A stretch of DNA of 64,000 bases from Cytophagales bacterium (GTDB lineage Bacteria; Bacteroidota; Bacteroidia; Cytophagales; Cyclobacteriaceae): assembly GCA_025359125.1 (NCBI GenBank), contig JANYHI010000041.1, positions 1 through 64,000 of the forward strand, written 5' to 3'. Numbering within the stretch: the stretch's first letter is position 1; every line of letters starts with the position of its first letter. Below the pieces are notes generated by a model that was not told where the DNA came from, ran no database searches, and saw nothing but the letters and a program-made list of their open reading frames with translations. The position numbers and the translations under genes were made by a program. Shown here piece by piece: positions 20,356-28,995 of this stretch.

Positions 20356-21831
20356 GTGAACCGAAGAGAATTACTAAAGCAGCTAGGTTTAGGCTTGTCA
20401 GCAGGGGTGTTGATACCTCCATTTCTGGAATCTTGTTCTAAAGATGCTTCAGGTCCGGAAGTTCAGTACGATGGCAATGTAATTGTGATTGGGGCAGGTG
20501 CCGCGGGATTATACGCTGCTGATATTTTACGCATTAAAGGAATTAATGTAACCGTATTAGAGGCGGCCTCTCAGCCGGGTGGGCGTGTGCGTTCGTTGCG
20601 TAATCAAACTAATGTTCAGTATCAAACTTTTAGCAACGCCTCGCAGGCCGATTTTCCTGTTGAGTTAGGAGCTGAAGTAATTTATGGATCTAATTCCTCG
20701 TGGGGGAAAATTATTAGCGATTTGGGTATTACCACGAAAGAAATTAATCCAATGGCTTCACGTTATATTTTAGACAACGCAGCCAAGCCTGCCGCAGATT
20801 GGGCAAGCGATTCTGATTTTACAAGTGTACAAACTTTCGTTTCTGGTTTGCCAAATTATGTGGGATCAAGCTCTATGCAAAGTGCTGCTGGTTTGTCTAA
20901 CCGGGCGCAGACATTATTAAATTCACAAACCGGAAACTATTTTGGATCTTCTAGTGATAAGGTTAGCGCAGGAGGAGTTGCTGAATCCTTAAAATTAATT
21001 ACACACGATAGCAAGCAACTAACAACTTTTGCAAATCCTTGGGAAGACATTCTTATTTCTCGTTTTAACGGAGTGCTGCCGCAAGTAAAGTTTAATACAG
21101 TTGTCTCTCAGATTGATTGGGGAACCAATGTGATTACGATAACGACTAAAGATGGTGCAAAATATACTTGCACCAAGCTGGTGGTTACAGTGCCTCTTGC
21201 TATTTTAAAGAGCGGAGGAATTTCTTTTCGCCCTGCTTTGCCATCTACCAATACCAGTGCAGCAGCTAAGTTTGGTATGGATGCTTCAGTTAGAATGATA
21301 CTTGACTTTAAAAATAATTTTTGGGGTTTAGATTCTAGTTTTATTTTGGGTGGCGCAACGGTACCGCACTATTTTAACTCGGGCGTGAATAGAAGTAAGC
21401 TCTACCGTACATTATCGTTAACCATTTACGGGCAAAAAGCTGAACAACTTTCTGCTCTTTCTGATTTAGAAAAAGTAAAATTGGTTTTGAGTGAGTTAGA
21501 TTTGATATATGCAGGGCAAGGAACTAAATATATTAGGCGAGACCTAAATAAGCCAGAGCCAAACATCGCGAAAGGAGAAGATCCTTATTCAAATATTTTA
21601 TTTTTAATTCAAGATTGGGCAAAAGATGAATTCACAAAAGGAGGTTTTTCTTATCCGCTGGTAGGCGCAACTCTTCAAGATAGAAAAAACTTAGCGGCAG
21701 TTGCCTCTAACAGATTATATTTTGCTGGCGAGGCTACTGATTTTAGCGGAGATGCAGGAACGGTAAGTGGGGCGCTTAATTCATCGGTGAGAGTGGTAGA
21801 CGAAATAATAAAGTCTATTTTGAATAAGTAG
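20356..21831 (+). CDS. exported flavin monoamine oxidase-like oxidoreductase
   Basis: FAD-dependent amine oxidase family, 491 aa. The N-terminus has a twin arginine (R3-R4) in MNRRELLKQLG, a hydrophobic stretch and the lipobox-like FLESC (C27), suggesting Tat export and/or lipid anchoring. The FAD dinucleotide motif GAGAAGLYAAD is at residues 46-56, followed by EAASQPGGRVRSL. The C-terminal FAD block is LYFAGEATDFSGDAGTVSGA. It starts at GTG. Its stop codon abuts the stop of the convergent TolC-like gene with no bases between. Substrate unknown. Confidence 0.88.
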   Translation: MNRRELLKQLGLGLSAGVLIPPFLESCSKDASGPEVQYDGNVIVIGAGAAGLYAADILRIKGINVTVLEAASQPGGRVRSLRNQTNVQYQTFSNASQADFPVELGAEVIYGSNSSWGKIISDLGITTKEINPMASRYILDNAAKPAADWASDSDFTSVQTFVSGLPNYVGSSSMQSAAGLSNRAQTLLNSQTGNYFGSSSDKVSAGGVAESLKLITHDSKQLTTFANPWEDILISRFNGVLPQVKFNTVVSQIDWGTNVITITTKDGAKYTCTKLVVTVPLAILKSGGISFRPALPSTNTSAAAKFGMDASVRMILDFKNNFWGLDSSFILGGATVPHYFNSGVNRSKLYRTLSLTIYGQKAEQLSALSDLEKVKLVLSELDLIYAGQGTKYIRRDLNKPEPNIAKGEDPYSNILFLIQDWAKDEFTKGGFSYPLVGATLQDRKNLAAVASNRLYFAGEATDFSGDAGTVSGALNSSVRVVDEIIKSILNK

Positions 21832-23295
21832 TTAGTTACCCTCTATAAAATTTAAATTTCGAACGCCTGCTGCCCAGTAAATAGTAGCCTTCATTTTTTC
21901 ATACTCGGCTTTTAACTTCAAAAGTTTAGATTGAGACTGAATTAACTTTTCTTGCTGCACATTAATTTTGAACAAATCACTTTCCCCGTTGGCCAGATTA
22001 AATAGTTCGGCTTTTAAGATTTTATCATAATTTTCTACTACTAAGGTTTGATGAACAAGTATTTTGCTGGTATTAACAATTTGGTTGAATATGGCATTCA
22101 CTTGATTGATGATTTCGCGCTCTGCCTGCGTTTGTTCGTACTGCGTACTTTGAATTTTTAATTTAGTCTGCGCTAACTTAGCACGCTCTTTGCGAATCAA
22201 TATTGGCATCGAAAAATCCAATCCAAATTTATAATCATTTAAAAACCGAAAGGATTGAAATTCTCCGCTGGGGCGAAATGGTTGATTAATGAAATTATAA
22301 TTTAAATCTAACCGTGGCTTTAAATATTCTTGCGCTAGCTTCTTATCGATATCCAATTGATTGAGCTTTACTCTTAACTTTACTAACTCAGGATGATTTT
22401 GTTTTGCTTGTAGCGTGAGGTCTTCCAATGTTTGTACAGAAAGAAGTTGCCCATCGTCTTGAACTAATACGGGGGCCACGGCTGACGAAAGTTGAACAGG
22501 ATAGCCGGCACTGTCCCACAAGTAATTTGAAATTCTGATGCCCGTATTCAAAAATTCAAGAAGCGATTCTTGCCGCTCTACTAATCGCTGCTGCAAGATA
22601 ATTTTTGCTTGCACCGTATCAATAGTAGATGCTTCGCCATAGGTGGCATCTAATTTTACGCGCCTAAAAATCTCTTCGGCTATCAGCGTATTTTTATTTA
22701 ACAGGCGATAATTATAATAAGAGAAATACCATTGCCAATAGTCTTTAGCTGCATCCAACAAAATTTTGTTTATGAGTTTGATTTGTTCGGCTGCGGCCAT
22801 TTGAGTAAAAAGCTTGGCCTGTTTCAAAGCCGCTCTTCTGTCATCGGTAAACAACCCTCGCCCTAAAGGCAAAGAGACACCTGTCATTAGTTGGCTATTG
22901 TCAGCCGAGCCTCCTACTATGTTTTCGGGGTCAATAAATAATCCGGTGTTTTTTTCGAAGCCAATTTTTGGGTCCAGTGGAAACCAAGTGGGTATGGTTA
23001 AAGATGTATTGACTTTGTTGTAGTAATCTTTCTTATCAAATTCTTTTACATTTAACTGTGCTTGCACTTTTGGGTCGAACGCACCGCGTGCCATTCGTAT
23101 TTCTTGCTTGGCTACTTCATTCAACAACTTGGTCTGCTTTACAATTGGATGAAACTCCAGCAAGGAGGCGTACAAATTTTCTAATGAAAATACTTTAATC
23201 GTATCGGGCAAAATAAAAATAGAATCCATCGCAGTTTGCCCGCTGGCGCGTGACAAACCTACCGCCAGACAAATCAGAAAAAATATTTTTTTCAT
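21832..23295 (-). CDS. TolC-family outer-membrane efflux protein
   Basis: 487-aa OMF component of a type I export system. A signal peptide (first ~19 residues, ending RASGQ) is followed by two long helical repeats typical of TolC (e.g. AKQNHPELVKLRVKLNQLDIDK). It forms the outer-membrane exit duct for the ABC and HlyD-family partners encoded immediately upstream; the HlyD stop and this ATG are adjacent. Last gene of the TetR-ABC-HlyD-TolC operon. Confidence 0.88.
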   Translation of the reverse strand: MKKIFFLICLAVGLSRASGQTAMDSIFILPDTIKVFSLENLYASLLEFHPIVKQTKLLNEVAKQEIRMARGAFDPKVQAQLNVKEFDKKDYYNKVNTSLTIPTWFPLDPKIGFEKNTGLFIDPENIVGGSADNSQLMTGVSLPLGRGLFTDDRRAALKQAKLFTQMAAAEQIKLINKILLDAAKDYWQWYFSYYNYRLLNKNTLIAEEIFRRVKLDATYGEASTIDTVQAKIILQQRLVERQESLLEFLNTGIRISNYLWDSAGYPVQLSSAVAPVLVQDDGQLLSVQTLEDLTLQAKQNHPELVKLRVKLNQLDIDKKLAQEYLKPRLDLNYNFINQPFRPSGEFQSFRFLNDYKFGLDFSMPILIRKERAKLAQTKLKIQSTQYEQTQAEREIINQVNAIFNQIVNTSKILVHQTLVVENYDKILKAELFNLANGESDLFKINVQQEKLIQSQSKLLKLKAEYEKMKATIYWAAGVRNLNFIEGN

Positions 23296-24585
23296 TTATG
23301 ATTCAGCGCCTTTTGATTCTTTGGCTTTTTTAGGATCGTCAGTCTCCGGTTCTTTATATAAGCTGGGGGGAAATCCATTTAGCTGACGCCACAGTTCGTA
23401 CCACACGCTCACATCGTCTAGCATTACCCAGCCCTTAATGCCTGAGCCAATCCGAATTTGTTTAGGCCATGCGGCATCTTTTTGATCGGGGGTAACCAAA
23501 ATGCGAAATTCGCCCGGCTTGGTGTTTACATAGTCAATCACCTCAACCATTCCGCCAAAGGTGCCAACCGAAACGCTCGGCCATCCGCTAAATTGCAGCG
23601 CAGGGAATCCGTCAAACTCAATTCGTACTTTTCTTCCTTTAGAAATAAGAGGTACATCCATTGCTCTCACATGCATTTCTACCGCCATGTCTTCCGACTG
23701 CGGCATGATGGTGCATAAGGCATCGCCTTCTTTTATTGTTTCGCCAATGCCGGCTTGTGTTGCCTTTAACACGAAACCTGCCTGCGGAGAAAGTATAAAG
23801 TATTGTTGACTTCGAATCTCCATGTTAGAAAGTTCGTTGCGCAGTTTTGCCAGATCGGCCTGCGTATCAAATTGCTCCGATAGCGTATTATTTAAATCCG
23901 ATTCTGCCTTATTGATTTTATCTAAGTAATCTGCCTGCACTCTTTCAATTTCTATTTCTGCATTTACAAAGTCGGCCTCACTACCTTGATACTTGTACTC
24001 TATATCTTGAAACTTAGTGAGTGGGATATTGCCCGCCTCAAATAATTTTTTATTTCTTTCATATTGATTTTTGAAATTGTTGAAGCGCACTCGCTCAGCC
24101 TCTAACTTTGCTTTCGACTGATCTATTTTAGAGCGCATACCATCTTCCAGCGCCCTGATTTGCCGTTGCAATGCCTTTGCTTTTTGATCTTTCGAAAGTA
24201 AGCTCTGCTGTTTGGCAGTAATCACTTGCTGAAGCCGCACCAGCATTTGAGGATCAAAGTATTTTTCCTTTACCTCGCTTAAGATAGCAATGGTGTCACC
24301 TTTGTTTACAAATTGTCCTTCTTTGATTTTCCAAATCTGTATTCTTCCTGCAATGGTAGTTTCGATGGTCTGCGGCCTATTGCTTGGCGATAACGCCATT
24401 ACCTTACCGCTGCCATGAATATTTTGTTGCCACGGTAAAAAAAGGACGATGAAGAATAGAAGTAGCATGCCCAGCAACCACTTGGCTAAAATTTTCCCCG
24501 CCAAGGGTGTGTCTAATGAGCGCAACGAATATAATTTTTCTTGCGGCATTGATTTTTTTATCGAATTGGGTGAAATGTTTAGCAT
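23296..24585 (-). CDS. HlyD-family membrane fusion protein
   Basis: 429-aa periplasmic adaptor. A cytoplasmic N-terminus, one membrane span at about residues 34-51, a lipoyl half-motif (ETTIAGRIQIWKIKEGQFVNKGDTIAIL), a long coiled-coil hairpin (about 115-255) and a second lipoyl half (SPQAGFVLKATQAGIGETIKEG) give the standard type I secretion adaptor layout. The C-terminal tail is Lys/Glu-rich. It lies between the ABC and TolC genes with gaps of 0-13 bp. Confidence 0.9.
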   Translation of the reverse strand: MLNISPNSIKKSMPQEKLYSLRSLDTPLAGKILAKWLLGMLLLFFIVLFLPWQQNIHGSGKVMALSPSNRPQTIETTIAGRIQIWKIKEGQFVNKGDTIAILSEVKEKYFDPQMLVRLQQVITAKQQSLLSKDQKAKALQRQIRALEDGMRSKIDQSKAKLEAERVRFNNFKNQYERNKKLFEAGNIPLTKFQDIEYKYQGSEADFVNAEIEIERVQADYLDKINKAESDLNNTLSEQFDTQADLAKLRNELSNMEIRSQQYFILSPQAGFVLKATQAGIGETIKEGDALCTIMPQSEDMAVEMHVRAMDVPLISKGRKVRIEFDGFPALQFSGWPSVSVGTFGGMVEVIDYVNTKPGEFRILVTPDQKDAAWPKQIRIGSGIKGWVMLDDVSVWYELWRQLNGFPPSLYKEPETDDPKKAKESKGAES

Positions 24586-24598
24586 ATTTTATTTTGGC

Positions 24599-26764
24599 TT
24601 AACGCTGTTCTTCTGCAATAAGCTCGCTTAATAATTTAGATTTCATAAGTTGATCCATGGTATCAAAAGCAGCTACTCTTCCTTGTTCTAACACCACTAC
24701 TTTATCGCAAGAACTCATAATGAGGGGATCGTTTGAAACATAGATGACAGTGCGCTTGTTCGCGTTTAGCTTGGCCAGCAGCGTAAGTTTTTCTTTTTTA
24801 GATAGCACGCTGAAGAAATCATTTAAAATCAAAAGCTTGGGATTTTTAGCTAAACACCGTGCCAAAATTAATTTGTGACAAAAAGAACTTGAGAGTCCAA
24901 TTCCCCCACTGATGATGTGTGTGCTCAGCCCCTCGGGCATCGAATTAACCTCATCTAAAATTTCTACCTGCTGCAAAGCGTCAAGTGCATCCTCTACGGT
25001 TTCACTTGGCTTGCCGACCGTAATATTTTCTAATACGCTTCCGTCAAATAAATCTTCTTGCGAAATATTTTTAGCAACATAGTCTCGCAGATGGGTAAGA
25101 TCTAAATCGCGTAGCGAGTAGTTGTTAATAGTAACAACACCTTCGAAATTGCTAAATAGACCAGAGATGATATTTACAAGTGTAGTTTTGCCTGAGCCAC
25201 TCGAGCCAGTAATGCAAATTTTCTCGCCCGCTTGTATATCCAAATCGATACCTGCCAACGCAAAATCTTTGCGGTTTTCATATTTATATTTCAAGCCTTT
25301 TAATTTCACGGAGAATCCTTCTTTGTCAACTTTAGGAAAGTCAAATCCGCCCGTGCGTTCTATGGGTAAGTCAGTAACGTGGGCAACTTTATCTACTGCC
25401 GCGAGTAAATCATACACCACATCCATGTACATGATTATTTTTTCAACGGCATTGAGTATTAAAATAATCACAATTTCGGAGGCCACCAATTGGCCGAGTG
25501 TAATTTGCTTATCAACTACTAGCATGGTACCCATGATTAGTAAGCCACCAATAATTAGCGCTTTGAATAGAACGATAAATCCATATTGGGCTAGCAGTAC
25601 ATTGAAATGATTTTTTCTATTTTTTAAATAGCTATTTACATTATAGTCCGTTTTGCGAATCGGTAATTCAGTATTTCCGGCTAGTTTAAAAGAGTGGATG
25701 GAGCGCGCAAGTTCTTGCAGCCACTGCGCCACTTTGTATTTATATTTTGATTCTTGAATAGAAGAATTTAGCCCGCGTGGGCCATACACATAAAAGATGA
25801 GTGTGAGCGATAGGAGAAGAATTAAACCAAAAAAGACAAAAAATGGATGGTAAAGTGAAATCAACAGCAATCCAAAAAGAATTTGAATTACTGCCGATGA
25901 AAGATCAATCAATAATTTTGGCAACCCTTTTTGGATAGTCATTACATCAAAAAAGCGATTGATTAATTCAGGTGCATAATTTTTTTGTAGAGCCTCTAAT
26001 CGGATACGCGGAATTCTAAAGGCAAATTCAAAAGCTGCCTTCGTAAAAATTCTTCGTTGTAAAAATTCTACTAAACTGATCTGAATCATTTGCAATACCC
26101 CGCTCAATACTACGCCAATGATAACGAGTGCTATCATTAAGTACACCGAGCTAAAAATTACCCCACCAGAAATTAGTTCTACAGTAGTTTGGATGCTGAG
26201 TGGAACGATGAGGCTTATTAGGCCGACCACTAGTGCATAAAATTGGATGTAAAAAATTTCCTTCTTTTCGGTTTTTAGCAATTGTAGGAGCCTTCTCAAT
26301 GGGCTGGGGTTTTGCCCTTCTTCTCCGGCAATGCTTACGGGGCTTTCGTAAGAAAAAATGGCAAAAAAAGAGATTTCGTTTTGCTCGTTTTTTAAGAGTT
26401 GGTCTATTAAAAAATCCTCGGTTACATTTTTATTTTGGAGAATCTTAATGGCCTTGAATTTATTTTTGAGTGGCACAATAAGCGCAGGAAGCAACTTGCC
26501 ATCCTCTCGTAGAAAGGTTAAGATAATGGTAGTTTGATTGGAGAAAAAATCAACGAACAATTTTTCATCGAGCTGATTTTCCATTAGCAGTACCCGTATT
26601 TTATTGCCTGCTTCTGTTAAGTCTCTCGTAAATTCGATCAACTCGTCTTCTGCATAGATGCGCTGGTTAGATTCAACGTGTTGCAGATCTTGCAGGCTGA
26701 AGTCGTGCTTGAGTGTGATTGCAATTTCTCGTAAGCAGCGGTGTATTTGGTTATTAGTAAGCAT
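24599..26764 (-). CDS. type I secretion-like ABC transporter with degenerate ATPase motifs
   Basis: 721-aa half-transporter. It has an N-terminal domain of about 165 residues resembling the position of a C39-like domain but without a catalytic Cys, a membrane domain (about 175-450) and a nucleotide-binding domain (about 485-721). Walker A is intact (GSSGSGKTT, 520-528) and a Q-loop Gln is at 569. The signature LSGGQ reads LSSSF (624-628), the Walker B DE pair reads ND (648-649), and the switch His is Asn (N678). These are key residues of the ATP cycle, so ATP hydrolysis is doubtful. Operon with HlyD and TolC partners; cargo unknown. Confidence 0.87.
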   Translation of the reverse strand: MLTNNQIHRCLREIAITLKHDFSLQDLQHVESNQRIYAEDELIEFTRDLTEAGNKIRVLLMENQLDEKLFVDFFSNQTTIILTFLREDGKLLPALIVPLKNKFKAIKILQNKNVTEDFLIDQLLKNEQNEISFFAIFSYESPVSIAGEEGQNPSPLRRLLQLLKTEKKEIFYIQFYALVVGLISLIVPLSIQTTVELISGGVIFSSVYLMIALVIIGVVLSGVLQMIQISLVEFLQRRIFTKAAFEFAFRIPRIRLEALQKNYAPELINRFFDVMTIQKGLPKLLIDLSSAVIQILFGLLLISLYHPFFVFFGLILLLSLTLIFYVYGPRGLNSSIQESKYKYKVAQWLQELARSIHSFKLAGNTELPIRKTDYNVNSYLKNRKNHFNVLLAQYGFIVLFKALIIGGLLIMGTMLVVDKQITLGQLVASEIVIILILNAVEKIIMYMDVVYDLLAAVDKVAHVTDLPIERTGGFDFPKVDKEGFSVKLKGLKYKYENRKDFALAGIDLDIQAGEKICITGSSGSGKTTLVNIISGLFSNFEGVVTINNYSLRDLDLTHLRDYVAKNISQEDLFDGSVLENITVGKPSETVEDALDALQQVEILDEVNSMPEGLSTHIISGGIGLSSSFCHKLILARCLAKNPKLLILNDFFSVLSKKEKLTLLAKLNANKRTVIYVSNDPLIMSSCDKVVVLEQGRVAAFDTMDQLMKSKLLSELIAEEQR

Positions 26765-26767
26765 GCG

Positions 26768-27442
26768 TTATGCTTGGATTGAGTAAAAAACAATATTTTC
26801 TAAGAAGCTAAATAGATGTTCGTACCGTTCGTCATTTTCCTTAACGTTAGTGAGCGAAGGCAAGTGGCTGGCAAAGAATAGTTGTTGGTTGGCAGTAATT
26901 AAAATAGTGCTTACTAGACTTTGAGCATATGGGTAAGCGGGGTTTACTAGTAGTATAAAGTTGCTAATTTTTTGACAGACAGATTTAAATCCAGTAAATA
27001 GTCCTTCTTTGTTATGATTATCTACTCCTTTTGTTAGGTAGGTTTTGTCTAATTCTGCCACTACTATCCGATGCAACGCCTCTTCGTTTACAAACTCAAA
27101 TGCAGGGTCATATTTTTTTTCTTCGGCAATTACATGCAGGCATGCTTTTAGTTTTTCTTTGGGATCGGCAACAGAGTTGGTGAAAATTTCAATTCGGTAC
27201 TCCATCCAATGCCAGAACCAAGATATAAGGTAGTTAAGCAGGCGATGTTTGTTCTCAAAATAGCGATAGATAGATGCCTCAGTAGAGTGGATTTCATCGG
27301 CTAGCTTTTTAAAAGTAAACCGCTCAAACCCTAGCTCATCAATCAGCTTTATGCTAGAGTGAATTATTTTTTGACCGAGTGCGGTGTGTTGTGGGTCGCG
27401 TAGATAGAGATGATCGTTTAACTTGAAAGCAAGAGTTGCCAT
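26768..27442 (-). CDS. TetR-family transcriptional regulator
   Basis: 224-aa TetR-type regulator. The N-terminal helix-turn-helix reads RFTFKKLADEIHSTEASIYRYFENKHRLLNY, close to family consensus. The ligand domain is helical and of unknown specificity. The ATG at 27442 is preferred over one 60 bases upstream because the extra residues lie outside the conserved domain and over a repeat that could be its operator. Its stop is 3 bases from the ABC gene start, so it is probably the first gene and the repressor of the export operon. Confidence 0.85.
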   Translation of the reverse strand: MATLAFKLNDHLYLRDPQHTALGQKIIHSSIKLIDELGFERFTFKKLADEIHSTEASIYRYFENKHRLLNYLISWFWHWMEYRIEIFTNSVADPKEKLKACLHVIAEEKKYDPAFEFVNEEALHRIVVAELDKTYLTKGVDNHNKEGLFTGFKSVCQKISNFILLVNPAYPYAQSLVSTILITANQQLFFASHLPSLTNVKENDERYEHLFSFLENIVFYSIQA

Positions 27443-27450
27443 TTTGATAT

Positions 27451-27493
27451 GATTACAAATACTAATAATAGGATTACTATCATTAATCGTAAT
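27451..27493. promoter_or_regulatory. candidate TetR operator repeats
   Basis: GATTAC occurs at 27451-27456 and 27472-27477, exactly 21 bp (two helical turns) apart, and GTAAT at 27489-27493 forms an inverted pair with the second copy. The region lies immediately upstream of the tetR start. Assignment as operator is inference from position and symmetry. Confidence 0.35.
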
Positions 27494-27542
27494 TTCTATC
27501 AAAAGGTTTTAGAAAGATCTTAAAAAGTTGGAAAAATTTATT

Positions 27543-28328
27543 CTAGAGAGGTGTTTCTCGAATGAGAATCCAACAGCCCATTGCCAGCGTAAACCACCCG
27601 AATGCTATCTTCAGTTTAATACCGGGTATTTTTCTTGAAAGAATATTCCCGAAGTGCACACCTACAATTGCAATGGCGGTAATAGTAATCAAGAATTTCC
27701 AGTCCATCGTAGAGTTTAAAACATCGCCCATAAATCCCGATAGGGAGTTGATAGCGATAATAAAAAGAGATGTGCCTGAGGCAGTTTTCATCGGAAGACC
27801 GGTGAGTAGAACCAGCGCAGGAATAATTAAGAATCCACCACCCGCGCCAACTAAGCCTGTTAAAAATCCTATGATTGCTCCTTCTAAAATTACCCACAGG
27901 GCTTGATATTTTTTTCTCCCTGGGTGTATGTCTCTTCTTCCTCTAATCATCGGGATGGATGCGAGCACCATTAGTAGAGCAAAAATTCCCAACAACAAAA
28001 ATCGTTTAGTAAAAATAAATCCGTCTACTTCAAACAACACATTTGGAATTGAAGGCACAATGAACTTGCGAGTAATAAAAATGGTAATGATGGAAGGGAT
28101 GCCAAACAGAAAACCTGTTTTGATATTTACTAAGTGATCACTGTACTTAGGTATGGCTCCGGCAAAACTGGTAGTGCCAACAATAAACAAGGAATAGGCT
28201 GAAGCGGTAACGGCATCGATTTTAAAAAGATAAACCAGAATGGGGATGGAAAGAATTGAACCTCCTCCGCCCAACAGTCCCAGAAGTAAGCCAATAAAAA
28301 TGGAAGCGAGGTATCCGAAGTATTCCAA
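27543..28328 (-). CDS. TSUP-family (TauE/SafE) membrane permease
   Basis: 261-aa protein with about 8 membrane spans. The internal duplication typical of the family is visible: GLLLGLLGGGGSILSIPILV in the first half and GFLTGLVGAGGGFLIIPALV in the second. Members export or import sulfite, sulfoacetate and other sulfur anions; no sulfur genes are adjacent, so the substrate is open. It ends about 100 bp before the tetR gene on the same strand. Confidence 0.88.
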   Translation of the reverse strand: MEYFGYLASIFIGLLLGLLGGGGSILSIPILVYLFKIDAVTASAYSLFIVGTTSFAGAIPKYSDHLVNIKTGFLFGIPSIITIFITRKFIVPSIPNVLFEVDGFIFTKRFLLLGIFALLMVLASIPMIRGRRDIHPGRKKYQALWVILEGAIIGFLTGLVGAGGGFLIIPALVLLTGLPMKTASGTSLFIIAINSLSGFMGDVLNSTMDWKFLITITAIAIVGVHFGNILSRKIPGIKLKIAFGWFTLAMGCWILIRETPL

Positions 28329-28386
28329 AAAAATATTTTTGGCAAGCTAAAGAATTGATGGCAGCGAATGCTACCGCTGAAAGAAA

Positions 28387-28596
28387 TTATTCGTGCAACT
28401 CACGAATTTCAAAATCCTTTCCTTTACCAAATTTCAAAAGATCTTGTATAAAATATCTTTCCAACGTGTGAAGATCTTTTACTTTGAAATCACCTTGTGC
28501 CGTTATTGTTTCGATTTGAAATTCGTAGCGATCTCCAAAGTTGATGAGATAATATTTTTTGCCGGTGCGTAGCGCCCCGAAAGAAAGACCTGCCAT
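28387..28596 (-). CDS. small conserved-looking protein, unknown function
   Basis: 69-aa protein. It begins MAGLSFGALRTGKKYYLINFGD and reads as a compact beta-strand domain (YEFQIETITAQGDFKVKDL) with a charged end. There is no membrane span or signal. It lies 21 bp downstream of the GroES-like gene on the same strand, so it probably belongs to that operon. I do not recognise a characterised family. Confidence 0.6.
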   Translation of the reverse strand: MAGLSFGALRTGKKYYLINFGDRYEFQIETITAQGDFKVKDLHTLERYFIQDLLKFGKGKDFEIRELHE

Positions 28597-28617
28597 GTCT
28601 GTAAATTTACAAGCTGA

Positions 28618-28995
28618 TTAATTTAAATCATCTTCGCGTTCCAACATCAATATCGAAGCCTGTGGCACGATGAAATACTTTTCGCTTTCGTATATCACCT
28701 CGATGGCTCCCTTCTGCAAGAAAATGGCAAGATCGCCCTCCCGTGCCTGCAGCGGTAAATATTTTATTTGCTCTTCTTTTCCTTTCCACAAATCATCTTC
28801 ATCGGCCGGCATCGGTAGCGGATAGCCAGGGCCTACTTTAATTACATAACCTTTTTGAATTTTTTCTTTTTCCTGTACGCCAGGGGGCAGGTATAATCCG
28901 CTTTCAGTTTTGTCAGATTCTTTTGCCGGACGAATCAACACGCGATCGCCTACTACAATTAATTTCTTTAGTTTGTTATCCGATGTAAGTTTCAT
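28618..28995 (-). CDS. GroES-like co-chaperonin-fold protein
   Basis: 125-aa protein with the GroES fold signature: GDRVLIRPAKESDKTESGLYLPP near the N-terminus, GYVIKVGPG, and a C-terminal VIYESEKYFIVPQASILMLE strand. It is longer than bacterial GroES (about 95 aa) because of an insert (PMPADEDDLWKGKEEQIKYLP). No groEL is nearby. It overlaps the RmuC-like gene by 4 bp (ATGA). It is therefore a paralogue rather than the main groES; its partner is unknown. Confidence 0.8.
   Translation of the reverse strand: MKLTSDNKLKKLIVVGDRVLIRPAKESDKTESGLYLPPGVQEKEKIQKGYVIKVGPGYPLPMPADEDDLWKGKEEQIKYLPLQAREGDLAIFLQKGAIEVIYESEKYFIVPQASILMLEREDDLN

Noticed and set aside
25122-25610. 162-codon open frame on the plus strand
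   Set aside because: It is antisense to the ABC exporter over conserved motifs, with no recognisable domain and Ser/Thr-rich composition.
24599-27442. Bacteriocin or lanthipeptide export system
   Set aside because: No precursor peptide, modification enzyme or C39 peptidase Cys was found in the surrounding DNA.
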